The notes below the pieces were generated by a model. The model was not told the origin of the DNA. It searched no databases and saw nothing but the letters and a program-made list of their open reading frames with translations. The position numbers were made by a program, and so were the translations under genes. Positions 1 through 7,988 of a stretch of DNA of 23,916 nt are shown in pieces. Positions within the stretch are counted from its first letter, which is position 1. Each line of letters begins with the position of its first letter. Source of the DNA: Proteobacteria bacterium SG_bin5 (GTDB taxonomy: Bacteria; Pseudomonadota; Alphaproteobacteria; Sphingomonadales; Sphingomonadaceae); NCBI GenBank assembly GCA_002083475.1, contig LWDI01000104.1:2836-26751 (forward strand), read 5' to 3'.

Positions 1-1040
1 TCGAGGCGATCGTCGAGCCGATCCTGCTGATCGAAACGGGGCGCGTCGCCCAGGCCAACGCCCCCGCGCGCGCGCTGCTCGGGCGGCATATCGTCGGGCA
101 GGACGCGCGGCTCGCGCTGCGCCACCCCGCCGCCGCCGAAGCGCTCACCGCCCCCGCCGCCGCGATCGGTGGCCCCGCCGCGCCGATCAGCCTGGTCGGG
201 CTCGGCGCGATCGACCAGCGTTGGGAGATGCGCCTCACCACGCTCAGCGATGGGCGCCGCGTCGTCCATCTCATCGATCAGACCGCGCGCGACGCCGCCG
301 AGCGGATGCGCGTCGATTTCGTCGCCAATGCGAGCCATGAATTGCGCACCCCGCTCGCCTCGATCCTGGGCTTCGTGGAGACGCTGTCGGACGACAAGGC
401 GGGCGGCGATCCGGACGTGCGCGCGCGTTTCCTGAACGTGCTGCTCGGCGAGGCCAAAAGGATGCAGCGGCTGGTCGAGGATCTGATCTCGCTCTCGCGG
501 ATCGAGGCCGACAAATATCGCCTGCCCGCGACCCCGGTCGATCTCGCGCTGCTGATCGAGGAAGTTCATGCCGAGCTCGCCGATGGGCTCGATCGCCGCA
601 CCGAGGATTTGATCGGCGAGATCGACGTCGGCGTGCCCTCGGTCGCGGGCGATCGCGCGCAGTTGAGCCAGGTGCTCCACAATCTGATCGGCAATGCGAT
701 GAAATATGGCCGCGCCGGGACGCCGGTCGTCACTCGGCTGTGGCGCGACGGCACCGGGCTGGTGCGGATCACCGTCGCCGACGAGGGCGATGGCGTCGCC
801 CCCGAACATCTGCCGCGATTGACCGAGCGTTTCTACCGCGTCGACGCCGGGCGCAGTCGCGGGCTCGGCGGCACCGGGCTCGGCCTGTCGATCGTCAAGC
901 ATATCGTCGAGCGCCATCGCGGCCGGCTCGACCTGCAGAGCACGCTCGGCAAGGGCACGACCGCGAGCGTCGCGCTGCCGCCGATCGCGCAGCCCGCGCC
1001 GCTGGAAGCCCCATCATCAACCGCCGTCATCAAAAAGTAA
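1..1040 (+). CDS. phoR: PhoR phosphate-regulon sensor histidine kinase (5' end missing)
   Basis: Membrane sensor kinase that phosphorylates PhoB under phosphate limitation. The reading frame is open from base 3, so the gene enters from outside the window and its N-terminus (membrane anchor and start) is not seen. The visible part starts in a PAS-like segment (about bases 3-290). A HisKA dimerisation domain follows, with the H-box ASHELRTPL; the phosphoacceptor His is the codon at 336-338. An HATPase_c domain comes next, with the N-box HNLIGNAMKYG, the G1 box DEGDGV, the F-box RFYRVD and the G2 box GGTGLGLSIV. The protein ends in a short Pro/Ala-rich tail. It is followed directly by pstS and the rest of the pst-phoU-phoB cluster, which makes PhoR much more likely than another HPK1-type kinase. 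Its TAA stop lies inside the candidate Pho box for the downstream genes. Confidence 0.93.
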   Translation, partial: EAIVEPILLIETGRVAQANAPARALLGRHIVGQDARLALRHPAAAEALTAPAAAIGGPAAPISLVGLGAIDQRWEMRLTTLSDGRRVVHLIDQTARDAAERMRVDFVANASHELRTPLASILGFVETLSDDKAGGDPDVRARFLNVLLGEAKRMQRLVEDLISLSRIEADKYRLPATPVDLALLIEEVHAELADGLDRRTEDLIGEIDVGVPSVAGDRAQLSQVLHNLIGNAMKYGRAGTPVVTRLWRDGTGLVRITVADEGDGVAPEHLPRLTERFYRVDAGRSRGLGGTGLGLSIVKHIVERHRGRLDLQSTLGKGTTASVALPPIAQPAPLEAPSSTAVIKK

Positions 1041-1056
1041 CCTAAACGTCACAATG
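1024..1056 (+). promoter_or_regulatory. Candidate Pho box (PhoB binding site) upstream of pstS
   Basis: Three 7-mers lie at exact 11-bp spacing: CCGTCAT (1024-1030), AAGTAAC (1035-1041) and ACGTCAC (1046-1052). They are separated by the A/T-leaning spacers CAAA and CTAA. The Escherichia coli PhoB consensus is CTGTCAT repeated every 11 bp with A/T spacers. The outer two units match it well and the middle one weakly. The array ends about 60 bp before the pstS start, and the phoR stop (1038-1040) falls in the middle unit. A weak -10-like GATAGC lies at 1073-1078. PhoB binding is inferred. Confidence 0.6.
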
Positions 1057-1115
1057 GCGCGTGGGTCGGGGTGATAGCGCCCGCCGCACGGGGTATCTCA
1101 AAAGGGAGGATGGGC

Positions 1116-2171
1116 ATGCGCGTGAAACTCGGGACGGTCGCCGCGAGCGCGCTGGCGCTGGCGCTGGCGGGGTGTAATGATCAGGCGGCGAGCAATGGCG
1201 CGGGCTCGCGCGATCAGATCAGGGTCGTCGGCTCGTCGACGGTTTATCCCTTCACCACCTTGGTCGCCGAACAATTCCGCACCCAAAACGCGACCTTCAA
1301 GGCGCCGGTCGTCGAACAGGGCGGCACCGGCGCGGGCGCCAAGCTGTTCTGCGAAGGCGTGGGCGCCGCGCATCCCGATATTCTCGACGCCTCGCGCCGG
1401 TTGACCGCGAGCGAATATAAGAGCTGCTCGGACAATAACGTCAACCGGATCATGGAAGTGCAGATCGGGCTCGACGGCATCACGCTCGCCGAATCGACCA
1501 ACGGCCCGAAGTTGCAGCTCGTCCCGGCGGACATTTACATGGCGCTCGCCGCCAATCCCAAGGGTCAGCCCAATGCGAGCAAGACCTGGAAGGACGTGAA
1601 CCCGACGCTGCCGGCGATCCCGATCCAGGTCTATGGCCCGCCCTCGACCAGCGGCACGCGCGACGCCTTCGCCGAAATCCTGATGGAGCGCGGCTGCCTC
1701 GCCATTTATCCTGACTCGCTCAAGATGCGCGAAAAGGAACCCGCCAAGTTCAAGAAGCTGTGCCATGAAATCCGCAGCGACGGCGCCTGGGTCGATGCCG
1801 GCGAGAATGACAATCTGATCGTCCAGAAGCTGCGGTCCAATTCCAACGCGGTCGGCGTGTTCGGCTATAGCTATCTCGAACAAAACCCGACGACGCTGGT
1901 CGGCGTGCCGATCGGCGGGGTGCTTCCCTCGTACGAGACGATCGCCTCGGGGCGTTATCCGGGGTCGCGCCCCTTGTTCATCTACGTCAAGAAGGCGCAT
2001 CTCGACGCGGTGCCGGGGCTGCGCAAATTCGTCGAGCTTTATGCGACGATGTGGGATCCGAACGGGCCGCTCACCAAACGCGGACTGATCCCCGCGTCCG
2101 CCGAAACGCGCGCCGCCGCCAAGAAGATCGTAGAAGACGGCACGACGATGGACGGCACCACGCTCAACTAA
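1116..2171 (+). CDS. pstS: PstS phosphate ABC transporter substrate-binding lipoprotein
   Basis: High-affinity periplasmic phosphate-binding protein that delivers phosphate to PstCA. I chose the ATG at 1116 because AGGGAGGA (about 1103-1110) sits just upstream. From there the protein starts with a basic n-region, a short hydrophobic stretch and the lipobox LAGC, typical of a lipoprotein signal peptide; an ATG at 1110 is the alternative. The mature protein has the PBP fold with phosphate-contact motifs GSSTVYPF near the N-terminus, GGTGAGAKLFCEG, and PPSTSGTRDAF in the middle. The length of 351 residues is normal. It is the first gene of the pst cluster after a candidate Pho box and is separated from pstC by a strong hairpin, a layout that would let PstS be made in excess of the permeases. 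No oddities are seen in the protein. Confidence 0.95.
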   Translation: MRVKLGTVAASALALALAGCNDQAASNGAGSRDQIRVVGSSTVYPFTTLVAEQFRTQNATFKAPVVEQGGTGAGAKLFCEGVGAAHPDILDASRRLTASEYKSCSDNNVNRIMEVQIGLDGITLAESTNGPKLQLVPADIYMALAANPKGQPNASKTWKDVNPTLPAIPIQVYGPPSTSGTRDAFAEILMERGCLAIYPDSLKMREKEPAKFKKLCHEIRSDGAWVDAGENDNLIVQKLRSNSNAVGVFGYSYLEQNPTTLVGVPIGGVLPSYETIASGRYPGSRPLFIYVKKAHLDAVPGLRKFVELYATMWDPNGPLTKRGLIPASAETRAAAKKIVEDGTTMDGTTLN

Positions 2172-2175
2172 GACT

Positions 2176-2215
2176 CGCTCTCACTTCGGCGGGAGAGCGG
2201 GCCTCGCTCTCCCGC
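2176..2215 (+). promoter_or_regulatory. Mutually exclusive hairpins between pstS and pstC
   Basis: GCGGGAGAGCG (2189-2199) and its exact complement CGCTCTCCCGC (2205-2215) form an 11-bp GC-rich stem with a 5-nt loop. CGCTCTC at 2176-2182 can instead pair with GAGAGCG at 2193-2199, which is part of the first stem, so only one hairpin can form at a time. The downstream stem is followed by TCGTCATTTATCG, not a true U-tract, so it is more likely a processing or attenuation structure than a full terminator. Function is inferred from position: the first five bases after the pstS stop lead into the 5' arm. Confidence 0.6.
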
Positions 2216-2248
2216 TCGTCATTTATCGCAAATTGGAATTCGCTTCTT

Positions 2249-3625
2249 TTGTCGACTCTCGCTCTTTTGTTTCTGGTGACGGGCCTAGCGCTGATCGGCG
2301 GGCTCACCGCGCGCGTGCGCGCTGTCGCGTTCCGGCGCGGCGCGACGCGGCGCTTCAGCTCGCTGCCCTCGCACCATGCCGCTTATGTCGCGCTCTGGGC
2401 GCTGCTGCCCGCGCTGCTGTTCCTGGTCGCCTGGTCGAGCGTCACCCCCGGCCTGGTGACCGACGCGGTGATCGCCTCGCCCGCCGCGCGTGAGTTGCCG
2501 CCGCCGGGGTTCGAGCGCGGCGCGGTGCTCGGCCAGGCGCGCGCGATCGCCGAAGGGCGCATGGTCGCCGGCGCGAGCGCGCTCGCCCAGCGCCTCGCCC
2601 CCGCTTATGTCGCCGCGCAAAACCGCTATGATTGGATCGCGACCGCGCTGGTGGTGCTGCTGACGCTCGCGAGCGGGGCCTGGGCCTATCTTCAGGTGAA
2701 GCCCGATTTCAGCGCGCGCACCCGGATCGAGCGGCTGGTGATGGCGGTGCTGCTCGCCGCCTCGCTGATCGCGGTGCTCACCACTTTTGGCATCGTCGGC
2801 TCGCTCTTGTTCGAATCGGCGCGCTTCTTCCGGATGGTGCCGCTGACCGATTTCCTGTTCGGCACGCATTGGGCGCCGCAGGTGATCGATCCCGCGCATC
2901 CCGGCCGCGCGCTGGGCGCCGTGCCCTTGTTCTGGGGCACCTTCTTCATCGGCGCGGTGATCGCGATGCTCGTCGCCATTCCCTTCGGGCTGATGAGCGC
3001 GGTCTATCTCTCGCAATATGCGAGCCCCGGGGTGCGGCGCTGGATGAAGCCGATCCTGGAGATTCTCGCCGGGGTGCCGACCGTCGTTTATGGCTATTTC
3101 GCCGCGCTCACGGTGGCGCCCGCGGTGCGCGATTTCGCGGTCGCGATCGGCTTTCCCTATGCCTCGTCGGAAAGCGCGCTCGCGGCCGGGTTGGTGATGG
3201 GGGTGATGATCATCCCCTTCGTCTCCTCGATGGCCGATGATTCGATCGCGGCGGTGCCCCAGGCGATGCGCGACGGGTCGCTCGCGATGGGGGCGACGGT
3301 TTCGGAGACGATCCGCCGCGTGCTGATCCCGGCGGCGCTGCCGGGCGTCGTCGGCGGGGTGCTGCTCGCGGTGAGCCGCGCGATCGGCGAGACGATGATC
3401 GTGGTGATGGCCGCCTCGGGCGCCGCCACGATCAGCCTCAACCCGTTCCAAAGCGCGACCACCGTCACCAAGCAGATCGTCGACCTGCTGACCGGCGAAG
3501 CCGCGTTCGACAGCCCCAAGACGCTCGCCGCCTTCGCCTTGGGGCTCACCTTGTTCGTGATCACCTTGTTGCTCAACATCGTCGCGCTCACCGTGGTGAA
3601 GCGCTACCGAGAAGCTTATGACTGA
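2249..3625 (+). CDS. pstC: PstC phosphate ABC transporter permease
   Basis: Inner-membrane permease subunit, partner of PstA, with PstB as motor. The start is uncertain. No in-frame ATG lies between the pstS stop and the first membrane segment, so I use TTG 2249, with a weak GGAA about 10 nt upstream; GTG 2276 is the alternative. Hydrophobic segments are LLSTLALLFLVTGLAL at the N-terminus, then YVALWALLPALLFLVAW, a short periplasmic stretch, two further helices, and a MetI-type core from about FWGTFFIGAVIAMLV. The EAA loop for contact with PstB is in SETIRRVLIPAALPG. About 458 residues is longer than the roughly 320 of E. coli PstC; the extra N-terminal region is typical of alphaproteobacterial PstC. 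The last 8 bases overlap pstA, suggesting translational coupling. Confidence 0.9.
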   Translation: MSTLALLFLVTGLALIGGLTARVRAVAFRRGATRRFSSLPSHHAAYVALWALLPALLFLVAWSSVTPGLVTDAVIASPAARELPPPGFERGAVLGQARAIAEGRMVAGASALAQRLAPAYVAAQNRYDWIATALVVLLTLASGAWAYLQVKPDFSARTRIERLVMAVLLAASLIAVLTTFGIVGSLLFESARFFRMVPLTDFLFGTHWAPQVIDPAHPGRALGAVPLFWGTFFIGAVIAMLVAIPFGLMSAVYLSQYASPGVRRWMKPILEILAGVPTVVYGYFAALTVAPAVRDFAVAIGFPYASSESALAAGLVMGVMIIPFVSSMADDSIAAVPQAMRDGSLAMGATVSETIRRVLIPAALPGVVGGVLLAVSRAIGETMIVVMAASGAATISLNPFQSATTVTKQIVDLLTGEAAFDSPKTLAAFALGLTLFVITLLLNIVALTVVKRYREAYD

Positions 3626-4874
3626 CGCCGCCCCCCGTACCGATTGGCGCGCCCCCGCCATGGCCCGGCGGGTCCAGCGCCGCTATGCCGCCGAACGGCG
3701 CTTCCGCCTGCTCGGGCTGTTCGCGGTGATCGCCTCGGCCGGGTTCCTCGCCTTCCTGCTCGCCAATATGCTGATGAACGGCGCGCAAGGCTTCCTGCAG
3801 ACGCGGCTGATCGTGCCGGTCGACTTCGCGCGCGCCGCGCTGCCGCTCGATGCCGCGCGGCTGCGGGGACCGGGCGCCGATCTCGCGCTCGCCGCCGCCG
3901 GCCTGCCCGATCTGGCGAGCGAGGCCGCGCGCGCGGCTTATGGTCCGCGCGGGCCCGCGATGATCGCCGATAGCGGCTGGACGGCGTTGCGCGACGCCTT
4001 GAAGCGCGATCCGCGCCTGCTCGCCCAGCGCGCGATGATCGCCATCCCCGCCTCGGCCGCCTTCGATCAAGCCGCCAAGGGGCGCGGCCTGCCCGCCGAC
4101 CGCGCGCTGATCGACCAGCTGCGCGCCAAGGGCCGGATCGAGACCGGGCTCAGCACGACCTTTCTGTTCGGCGCCGATTCGACGGATCCGGTGCAGGCGG
4201 GGATTTGGGGCGCGCTCAAGGGATCGATCTTCACCATGGCGGTGACCTTGCTGCTCGCTTTCCCGATCGGCGTGCTCGCCGCGCTCTATCTCGAGGAATA
4301 TGCGCCGCGCAACGCGGTCACCGACTTCATCGAAGTATCGATCAACAATCTGGCGGCGGTGCCCTCGATCATCTTCGGGCTCTTGGGGCTCGCGGTGTTC
4401 CTCAATTTGTTCGATCTGCCGCGCTCGGCTTCGCTCGTCGGCGGGATGACGCTCGCGCTGATGACGATGCCGGTGATCGTGATCGCGGGGCGCAACGCGA
4501 TCAGGGGCGTCCCGCCCTCGATCCGCGACGCGGCGCTCGGCGTGGGCGCGAGCCCCATTCAAGTCGTGTTCCACCACGTCTTGCCGCTCGCGCTGCCCGG
4601 CATCTTGACCGGCACGATCATCGGCATGGCGCGCGCGCTGGGCGAGACCGCGCCCTTGCTGATGATCGGGATGCGCGCCTTCATCGCCACCCCGCCCGAT
4701 CGCCTCACCGATCCGGCGACGGTGCTGCCGGTGCAGATTTTCCTCTGGTCCGACGAGATCGACCGCGCCTTCATCGAAAAGACGAGCGCGGCGATCATCG
4801 TGCTGCTGATCTTCCTCCTCGCGATGAACAGCGTCGCTGTTTATCTGCGCAACCGTTTCGAGACCCGCTGGTGA
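3618..4874 (+). CDS. pstA: PstA phosphate ABC transporter permease with DUF3333 N-terminus
   Basis: Second permease subunit of the phosphate importer. The ATG at 3618 overlaps the pstC end by 8 bases. The N-terminus is basic and cytoplasmic. A first helix follows (LFAVIASAGFLAFLLANML), then a periplasmic region of about 130 residues matching the DUF3333 extension found in alphaproteobacterial PstA. The MetI core starts around GSIFTMAVTLLLAFPIGVL. The EAA loop is ALGVGASPIQVVFHHVLP, followed by ALGETAPLL. The 418 residues fit DUF3333-containing PstA and are longer than the roughly 296 of E. coli. The gene ends in TGATG, sharing one base with the pstB start, so the two should be translated together. 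The protein looks intact. Confidence 0.94.
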   Translation: MTDAAPRTDWRAPAMARRVQRRYAAERRFRLLGLFAVIASAGFLAFLLANMLMNGAQGFLQTRLIVPVDFARAALPLDAARLRGPGADLALAAAGLPDLASEAARAAYGPRGPAMIADSGWTALRDALKRDPRLLAQRAMIAIPASAAFDQAAKGRGLPADRALIDQLRAKGRIETGLSTTFLFGADSTDPVQAGIWGALKGSIFTMAVTLLLAFPIGVLAALYLEEYAPRNAVTDFIEVSINNLAAVPSIIFGLLGLAVFLNLFDLPRSASLVGGMTLALMTMPVIVIAGRNAIRGVPPSIRDAALGVGASPIQVVFHHVLPLALPGILTGTIIGMARALGETAPLLMIGMRAFIATPPDRLTDPATVLPVQIFLWSDEIDRAFIEKTSAAIIVLLIFLLAMNSVAVYLRNRFETRW

Positions 4875-5647
4875 TGACCCCTGCGCCCCGCCGCCCCAAA
4901 ATGACCGCGCGCCACGTCAACGTCCTTTATGGCGACAAGCGCGCGATCAACGACGTGTCGATCGATGTCGAGCTCGATCACGTCACCGCGCTGATCGGCC
5001 CTTCCGGCTGCGGCAAATCGACCTTTTTGCGCACGCTCAACCGGATGAACGACACCATCCCGACCGCGCGCGTCGAAGGCGAGATCCAGCTCGACGGCGA
5101 GGACATTTACGCGCCGCACATGGACGTGGTGCAGCTGCGCGCGCGCGTCGGCATGGTGTTCCAAAAGCCCAATCCCTTCCCCAAGAGCATCTACGAAAAC
5201 GTCGCCTATGGCCCGCGCATCCACGGCCTCGCCGCCGGGCGCGCGCAGATGGACGCGATCGTCGAACAATCGCTGCGCCGCGCCGGGCTGTGGGACGAGG
5301 TGAAGGATCGGCTTTCGGACAGCGGCACGGCGCTCTCCGGCGGCCAGCAGCAGCGGCTGTGCATCGCCCGCGCGATCGCGGTCGATCCCGAAGTGATCCT
5401 GATGGACGAGCCCTGCTCGGCGCTCGATCCGATCGCGACCGCCAAGATCGAGGAGCTGATCCACGAACTCAAGGGGCGCTACGCGATCGTGATCGTGACG
5501 CACAATATGCAGCAGGCCGCGCGCGTTTCGCAGCGCACCGCCTTTTTCCATTTGGGGCAGCTGATCGAATATGGCGCGACCAGCGACATCTTCACCAATC
5601 CGCGCCAGGAACGCACCAAAGACTATATCACCGGCCGCTACGGCTGA
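4874..5647 (+). CDS. pstB: PstB phosphate ABC transporter ATP-binding protein
   Basis: ATPase that powers PstCA, active on the cytoplasmic face. The start is the ATG overlapping the pstA stop (TGATG); an internal Met at 4901 is possible. All expected motifs are visible: Walker A GPSGCGKST at residues 42-50, the Q-loop in VFQKPNPFP (Gln97), the signature LSGGQQQR at 154-161, Walker B ILMDEP at 175-180, the D-loop SALD, and the H-loop His in THNMQQAAR. KPNPFPKSIYENV and the C-terminal DYITGRYG are characteristic of PstB among ABC ATPases. The 257 residues are a normal length. phoU follows 14 nt later. Confidence 0.97.
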   Translation: MTPAPRRPKMTARHVNVLYGDKRAINDVSIDVELDHVTALIGPSGCGKSTFLRTLNRMNDTIPTARVEGEIQLDGEDIYAPHMDVVQLRARVGMVFQKPNPFPKSIYENVAYGPRIHGLAAGRAQMDAIVEQSLRRAGLWDEVKDRLSDSGTALSGGQQQRLCIARAIAVDPEVILMDEPCSALDPIATAKIEELIHELKGRYAIVIVTHNMQQAARVSQRTAFFHLGQLIEYGATSDIFTNPRQERTKDYITGRYG

Positions 5648-5661
5648 GGCGGAGGGGCTAG

Positions 5662-6348
5662 GTGGTCGATCACACCGTCAAGGCGTTTGACGAGGACATT
5701 ACCCGGCTGCGCGGGTTGATCGCGCAAATGGGGGGCCTCGCCGAACAAGCGATCATCGGCTCGATGCTCGCGCTGCAACGCCATGATCTGGAAAGCGCCG
5801 CCGCGATCGTGGCGGGCGACAAGAAGATCGACGCCTTCGAGCAAGAGGTCGAGCGGCTCGCGGTCGAGCTGATCGCGCTGCGCGCCCCGCTCGCCGACGA
5901 TCTGCGCGAGGTGGTCGCCGCGCTCAAGATCGCGAGCGTGGTCGAGCGGATCGGCGATTATGCCAAGAACATCGCCCGGCGCGTCGCCGCGATCGACGAT
6001 CATGGCGATATCGAGCCGCTCTCGGTGCTCCCCGCGATGGCGCAAATGGCGAGCCGGATGGTCCATGACGTGCTCGACGCCTTCGCCGCGCGCGATCCCG
6101 ACGCGGCGATCCGCGTGAGCGAAAGCGACCGCGCGCTCGATGATTTCTACAACAGTCTGTTCCGCGTACTGGTGACCTATATGATGGAAAACCCCGCGAG
6201 CATCGGCCAAGTGGCGCATCTGCTGTTCATCGCCAAGAATTTGGAACGCGTGGGCGACCATGCGACCAATGTGGCCGAGATGGTCTATTATGCCGCGACC
6301 GGCGTCCATATGGGCGAGCGCGAGCGCGGCACCGCACCAATCATCTGA
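5662..6348 (+). CDS. phoU: PhoU phosphate-signalling modulator
   Basis: Cytoplasmic all-helical protein that, with the Pst transporter, keeps PhoR in its inhibitory state when phosphate is plentiful. The start is GTG 5662, preceded by a GGAGGGG ribosome-binding site; no better ATG exists near the conserved N-terminus (HTVKAFDEDI). Two repeated three-helix PhoU units are visible. The first holds the metal-binding-type stretch ASVVERIGDYAKNIA; the second holds AKNLERVGDHATNVAE. Both carry the E/D-x-x-x-D pattern typical of PhoU. The 228 residues are normal. The gene lies between pstB and phoB with short gaps and is probably cotranscribed with them. Nothing looks damaged. Confidence 0.96.
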   Translation: MVDHTVKAFDEDITRLRGLIAQMGGLAEQAIIGSMLALQRHDLESAAAIVAGDKKIDAFEQEVERLAVELIALRAPLADDLREVVAALKIASVVERIGDYAKNIARRVAAIDDHGDIEPLSVLPAMAQMASRMVHDVLDAFAARDPDAAIRVSESDRALDDFYNSLFRVLVTYMMENPASIGQVAHLLFIAKNLERVGDHATNVAEMVYYAATGVHMGERERGTAPII

Positions 6349-6360
6349 CGGGAGGCTAGG

Positions 6361-7053
6361 ATGGCGCGCGCGAAAATGTTGCTGGTGGAGGACGATGCCT
6401 CGCTCGCCGAGCTGCTCGTGTGGCATTTCAAGCGCGAGGATTTCGACGTCAAGCAAACCCCCGATGGCGAGGAAGCGCTGCTGCTCGCCAAGGAAGCGAC
6501 GCCCGACATCGTGCTGCTCGATTGGATGGTCGAAGGGCTGTCGGGGATCGAGGTCTGCCGCCGGCTGCGGCGCATGCCCGAGACGGCGAACATCCCGATC
6601 ATCATGCTCACCGCGCGCGGCGAAGAGGAAGATCGCGTGCGCGGGCTGGAGACGGGGGCCGACGATTACGTCACCAAGCCCTTTTCCCCGCGCGAACTGG
6701 TCGCGCGCGTCGGCGCGGTGCTGCGCCGGGTGCGCCCCGCGCTCGGGGGCGAGCAGCTGACCTATGCCGATATCGAGATGGACACGGTGGGCCACAAAGT
6801 GCGGCGCGGCGGCGAGGTGATCCCACTCGGCCCCACCGAATTCCGGCTCTTGAAGCATTTCCTCGAACATCCCGGCTGGGTGTTCAGCCGCGAACGGCTG
6901 CTCGACGCGGTGTGGGGGCATGACAGCGACATCGAGAGCCGCACCGTCGACGTGCATATCCGCCGGCTGCGCAAGGCGATCAACATCGGCGAGCGCCCCG
7001 ACATCATCCGCACCGTCCGCTCGGCGGGCTATGCGCTGGATGCGGGAACCTAA
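6361..7053 (+). CDS. phoB: PhoB phosphate-regulon response regulator
   Basis: OmpR/PhoB-type transcription factor, phosphorylated by PhoR, that binds Pho boxes. The ATG at 6361 follows a GGGAGG site by a few bases. The receiver domain (about 1-120) has the acidic pair Glu10/Asp11, the phosphoacceptor Asp54 in LLDWM, the switch Thr84 in LTARG and the conserved Lys106 in TKPFS. The C-terminal winged helix (about 130-228) includes LGPTEFRLLKHFLEHPG, FSRERLLDAVWG and the recognition-helix region SRTVDVHIRRLRKAI. The 230 residues match the family. The candidate Pho box at 1024-1056 would place the gene under its own positive control as the distal gene of the pst operon, which is an inference. Confidence 0.97.
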   Translation: MARAKMLLVEDDASLAELLVWHFKREDFDVKQTPDGEEALLLAKEATPDIVLLDWMVEGLSGIEVCRRLRRMPETANIPIIMLTARGEEEDRVRGLETGADDYVTKPFSPRELVARVGAVLRRVRPALGGEQLTYADIEMDTVGHKVRRGGEVIPLGPTEFRLLKHFLEHPGWVFSRERLLDAVWGHDSDIESRTVDVHIRRLRKAINIGERPDIIRTVRSAGYALDAGT

Positions 7054-7096
7054 GGGCGGCGCGACCGCGCTCTGGGTCGTCGATCGCTGACTGGTT

Positions 7097-7193
7097 CGTC
7101 ATGCCGGACTTGGTCCGGCATCCACCGACGCGCGAGACTCCACCACCGTAGGACCAGCACCGCGGTGGACCCCGGGCCAAGCCCGGGGTGACG
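7097..7193. repeat. GTCA-bounded palindromic repeat, complete unit
   Basis: An outer CGTCA/TGACG pair encloses two hairpins: ATGCCGGAC/TCCGGCAT around loop TTGG, starting at 7101, and CCCGGG/CCCGGG around 7171-7186. Between them CCACCG and CGGTGG form a middle stem, so the whole can fold as a four-way junction. The same plan recurs at 12626-12706 and 18158-18242. It lies 44 bp after phoB and may end or protect that transcript. The rest of 7054-7301 shows nothing beyond the ribosome-binding site of the next gene. Confidence 0.75.
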
Positions 7194-7301
7194 GTTGAAG
7201 CATTCGCGCTACCCAAGGCAGCGTCGGGACCCAGCGCAGCGCGCGGGCGTTGTGGCGGGGCGCGCGCCGCCGTGGCGCGTGGGCTTGAGGAGACTTGACC
7301 C

Positions 7302-7757
7302 ATGAAGATCATCGCCGCCGCGATCGCGCTGATCGCGACCCCCGCTCTGGCGCAGACCGCCGGCCAACAGACCCCGCCCGCCGAGCAGCAAGGCCAGATG
7401 GGCGCGGGCCAAACGACCACCGAACCCGCGCCGAGCAACGCCCCGACCGAACCCTCGACCCGGCTGTCGAACTCGACCGCGCCCTCGACCGGCCCCCGCG
7501 CCCAGCGCGCCGAGGTCGAAATGGGCAACAACGCCGCCGCGCGGCTGGGGGGCGGGCTCGCGCCGTCGCAGCCGGCGCTCCAGGGCACGCCGCAGCCCGG
7601 CGCGACGATCCAGTTCGTCCCCGCGCCGCCCCCCGCGCAAGCCTTCCCCGCCCCCGCGCCGCTCGACGCCTATCCGGTGTGCAAGAAGGGCCAATATGAC
7701 AAATGCCGCGAACCCGGCAGCGCGGCGACCGGCGAGCGGCGGCGCAAGCGGCGGTAA
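7302..7757 (+). CDS. Secreted Pro/Ala/Gln-rich protein of unknown function
   Basis: I do not recognise this protein beyond its general type. It starts with a clear Sec signal peptide, MKIIAAAIALIATPALA, with likely cleavage before QTAG, so it should reach the periplasm. The mature part (about 134 residues) is low-complexity, rich in Pro, Ala, Gln and Thr, with no predicted fold. It ends in a more distinctive stretch, YPVCKKGQYDKC, with two cysteines seven residues apart, and a basic tail. A GAGGAG ribosome-binding site lies about 13 nt upstream of the ATG. It stands alone between two palindromic repeats. The cysteine-containing C-terminus is the only part likely to be structured and could form a disulfide. 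Confidence 0.7.
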   Translation: MKIIAAAIALIATPALAQTAGQQTPPAEQQGQMGAGQTTTEPAPSNAPTEPSTRLSNSTAPSTGPRAQRAEVEMGNNAAARLGGGLAPSQPALQGTPQPGATIQFVPAPPPAQAFPAPAPLDAYPVCKKGQYDKCREPGSAATGERRRKRR

Positions 7758-7783
7758 GGCAAGGTGATTCAGCGGCACGTCCA

Positions 7784-7911
7784 AGCTCCTCCCCCATAGG
7801 GGGAGGGGGACCACGCGCAGCGTGGTGGAGGGGTGTCACCCTCGATCGAGCGGCAACACCCCTCCGTCAGGCGCTACCGCGCCTGCCACCTCCCCTCACA
7901 GGGGAGGAGCT
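7784..7911. repeat. Composite CTCCTCCCC palindromic repeat
   Basis: The ends AGCTCCTCCCC (7784-7794) and GGGGAGGAGCT (7901-7911) are exact inverted copies. Inside are the hairpin CCACGC/GCGTGG (7811-7825), a central stem GGAGGGGTGT/ACACCCCTCC and the hairpin CAGGCGC/GCGCCTG. It fills most of the gap between the secreted protein and the SDR gene. It resembles the units at 8893-9034 and 13862-14113. Confidence 0.8.
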
Positions 7912-7988
7912 GGTTGGAGGCGCGCTCCCCTTGCCCTCCCGATCCGATCCTCTAGGAACGGCGCCAGCCATTTTTGGAAGGATCAGCC

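Noticed and set aside
2051..2248. Longer N-terminus for PstC starting inside pstS
   Set aside because: It would overlap 120 bases of pstS in another frame and produce an Arg-rich, non-hydrophobic leader unlike any PstC.
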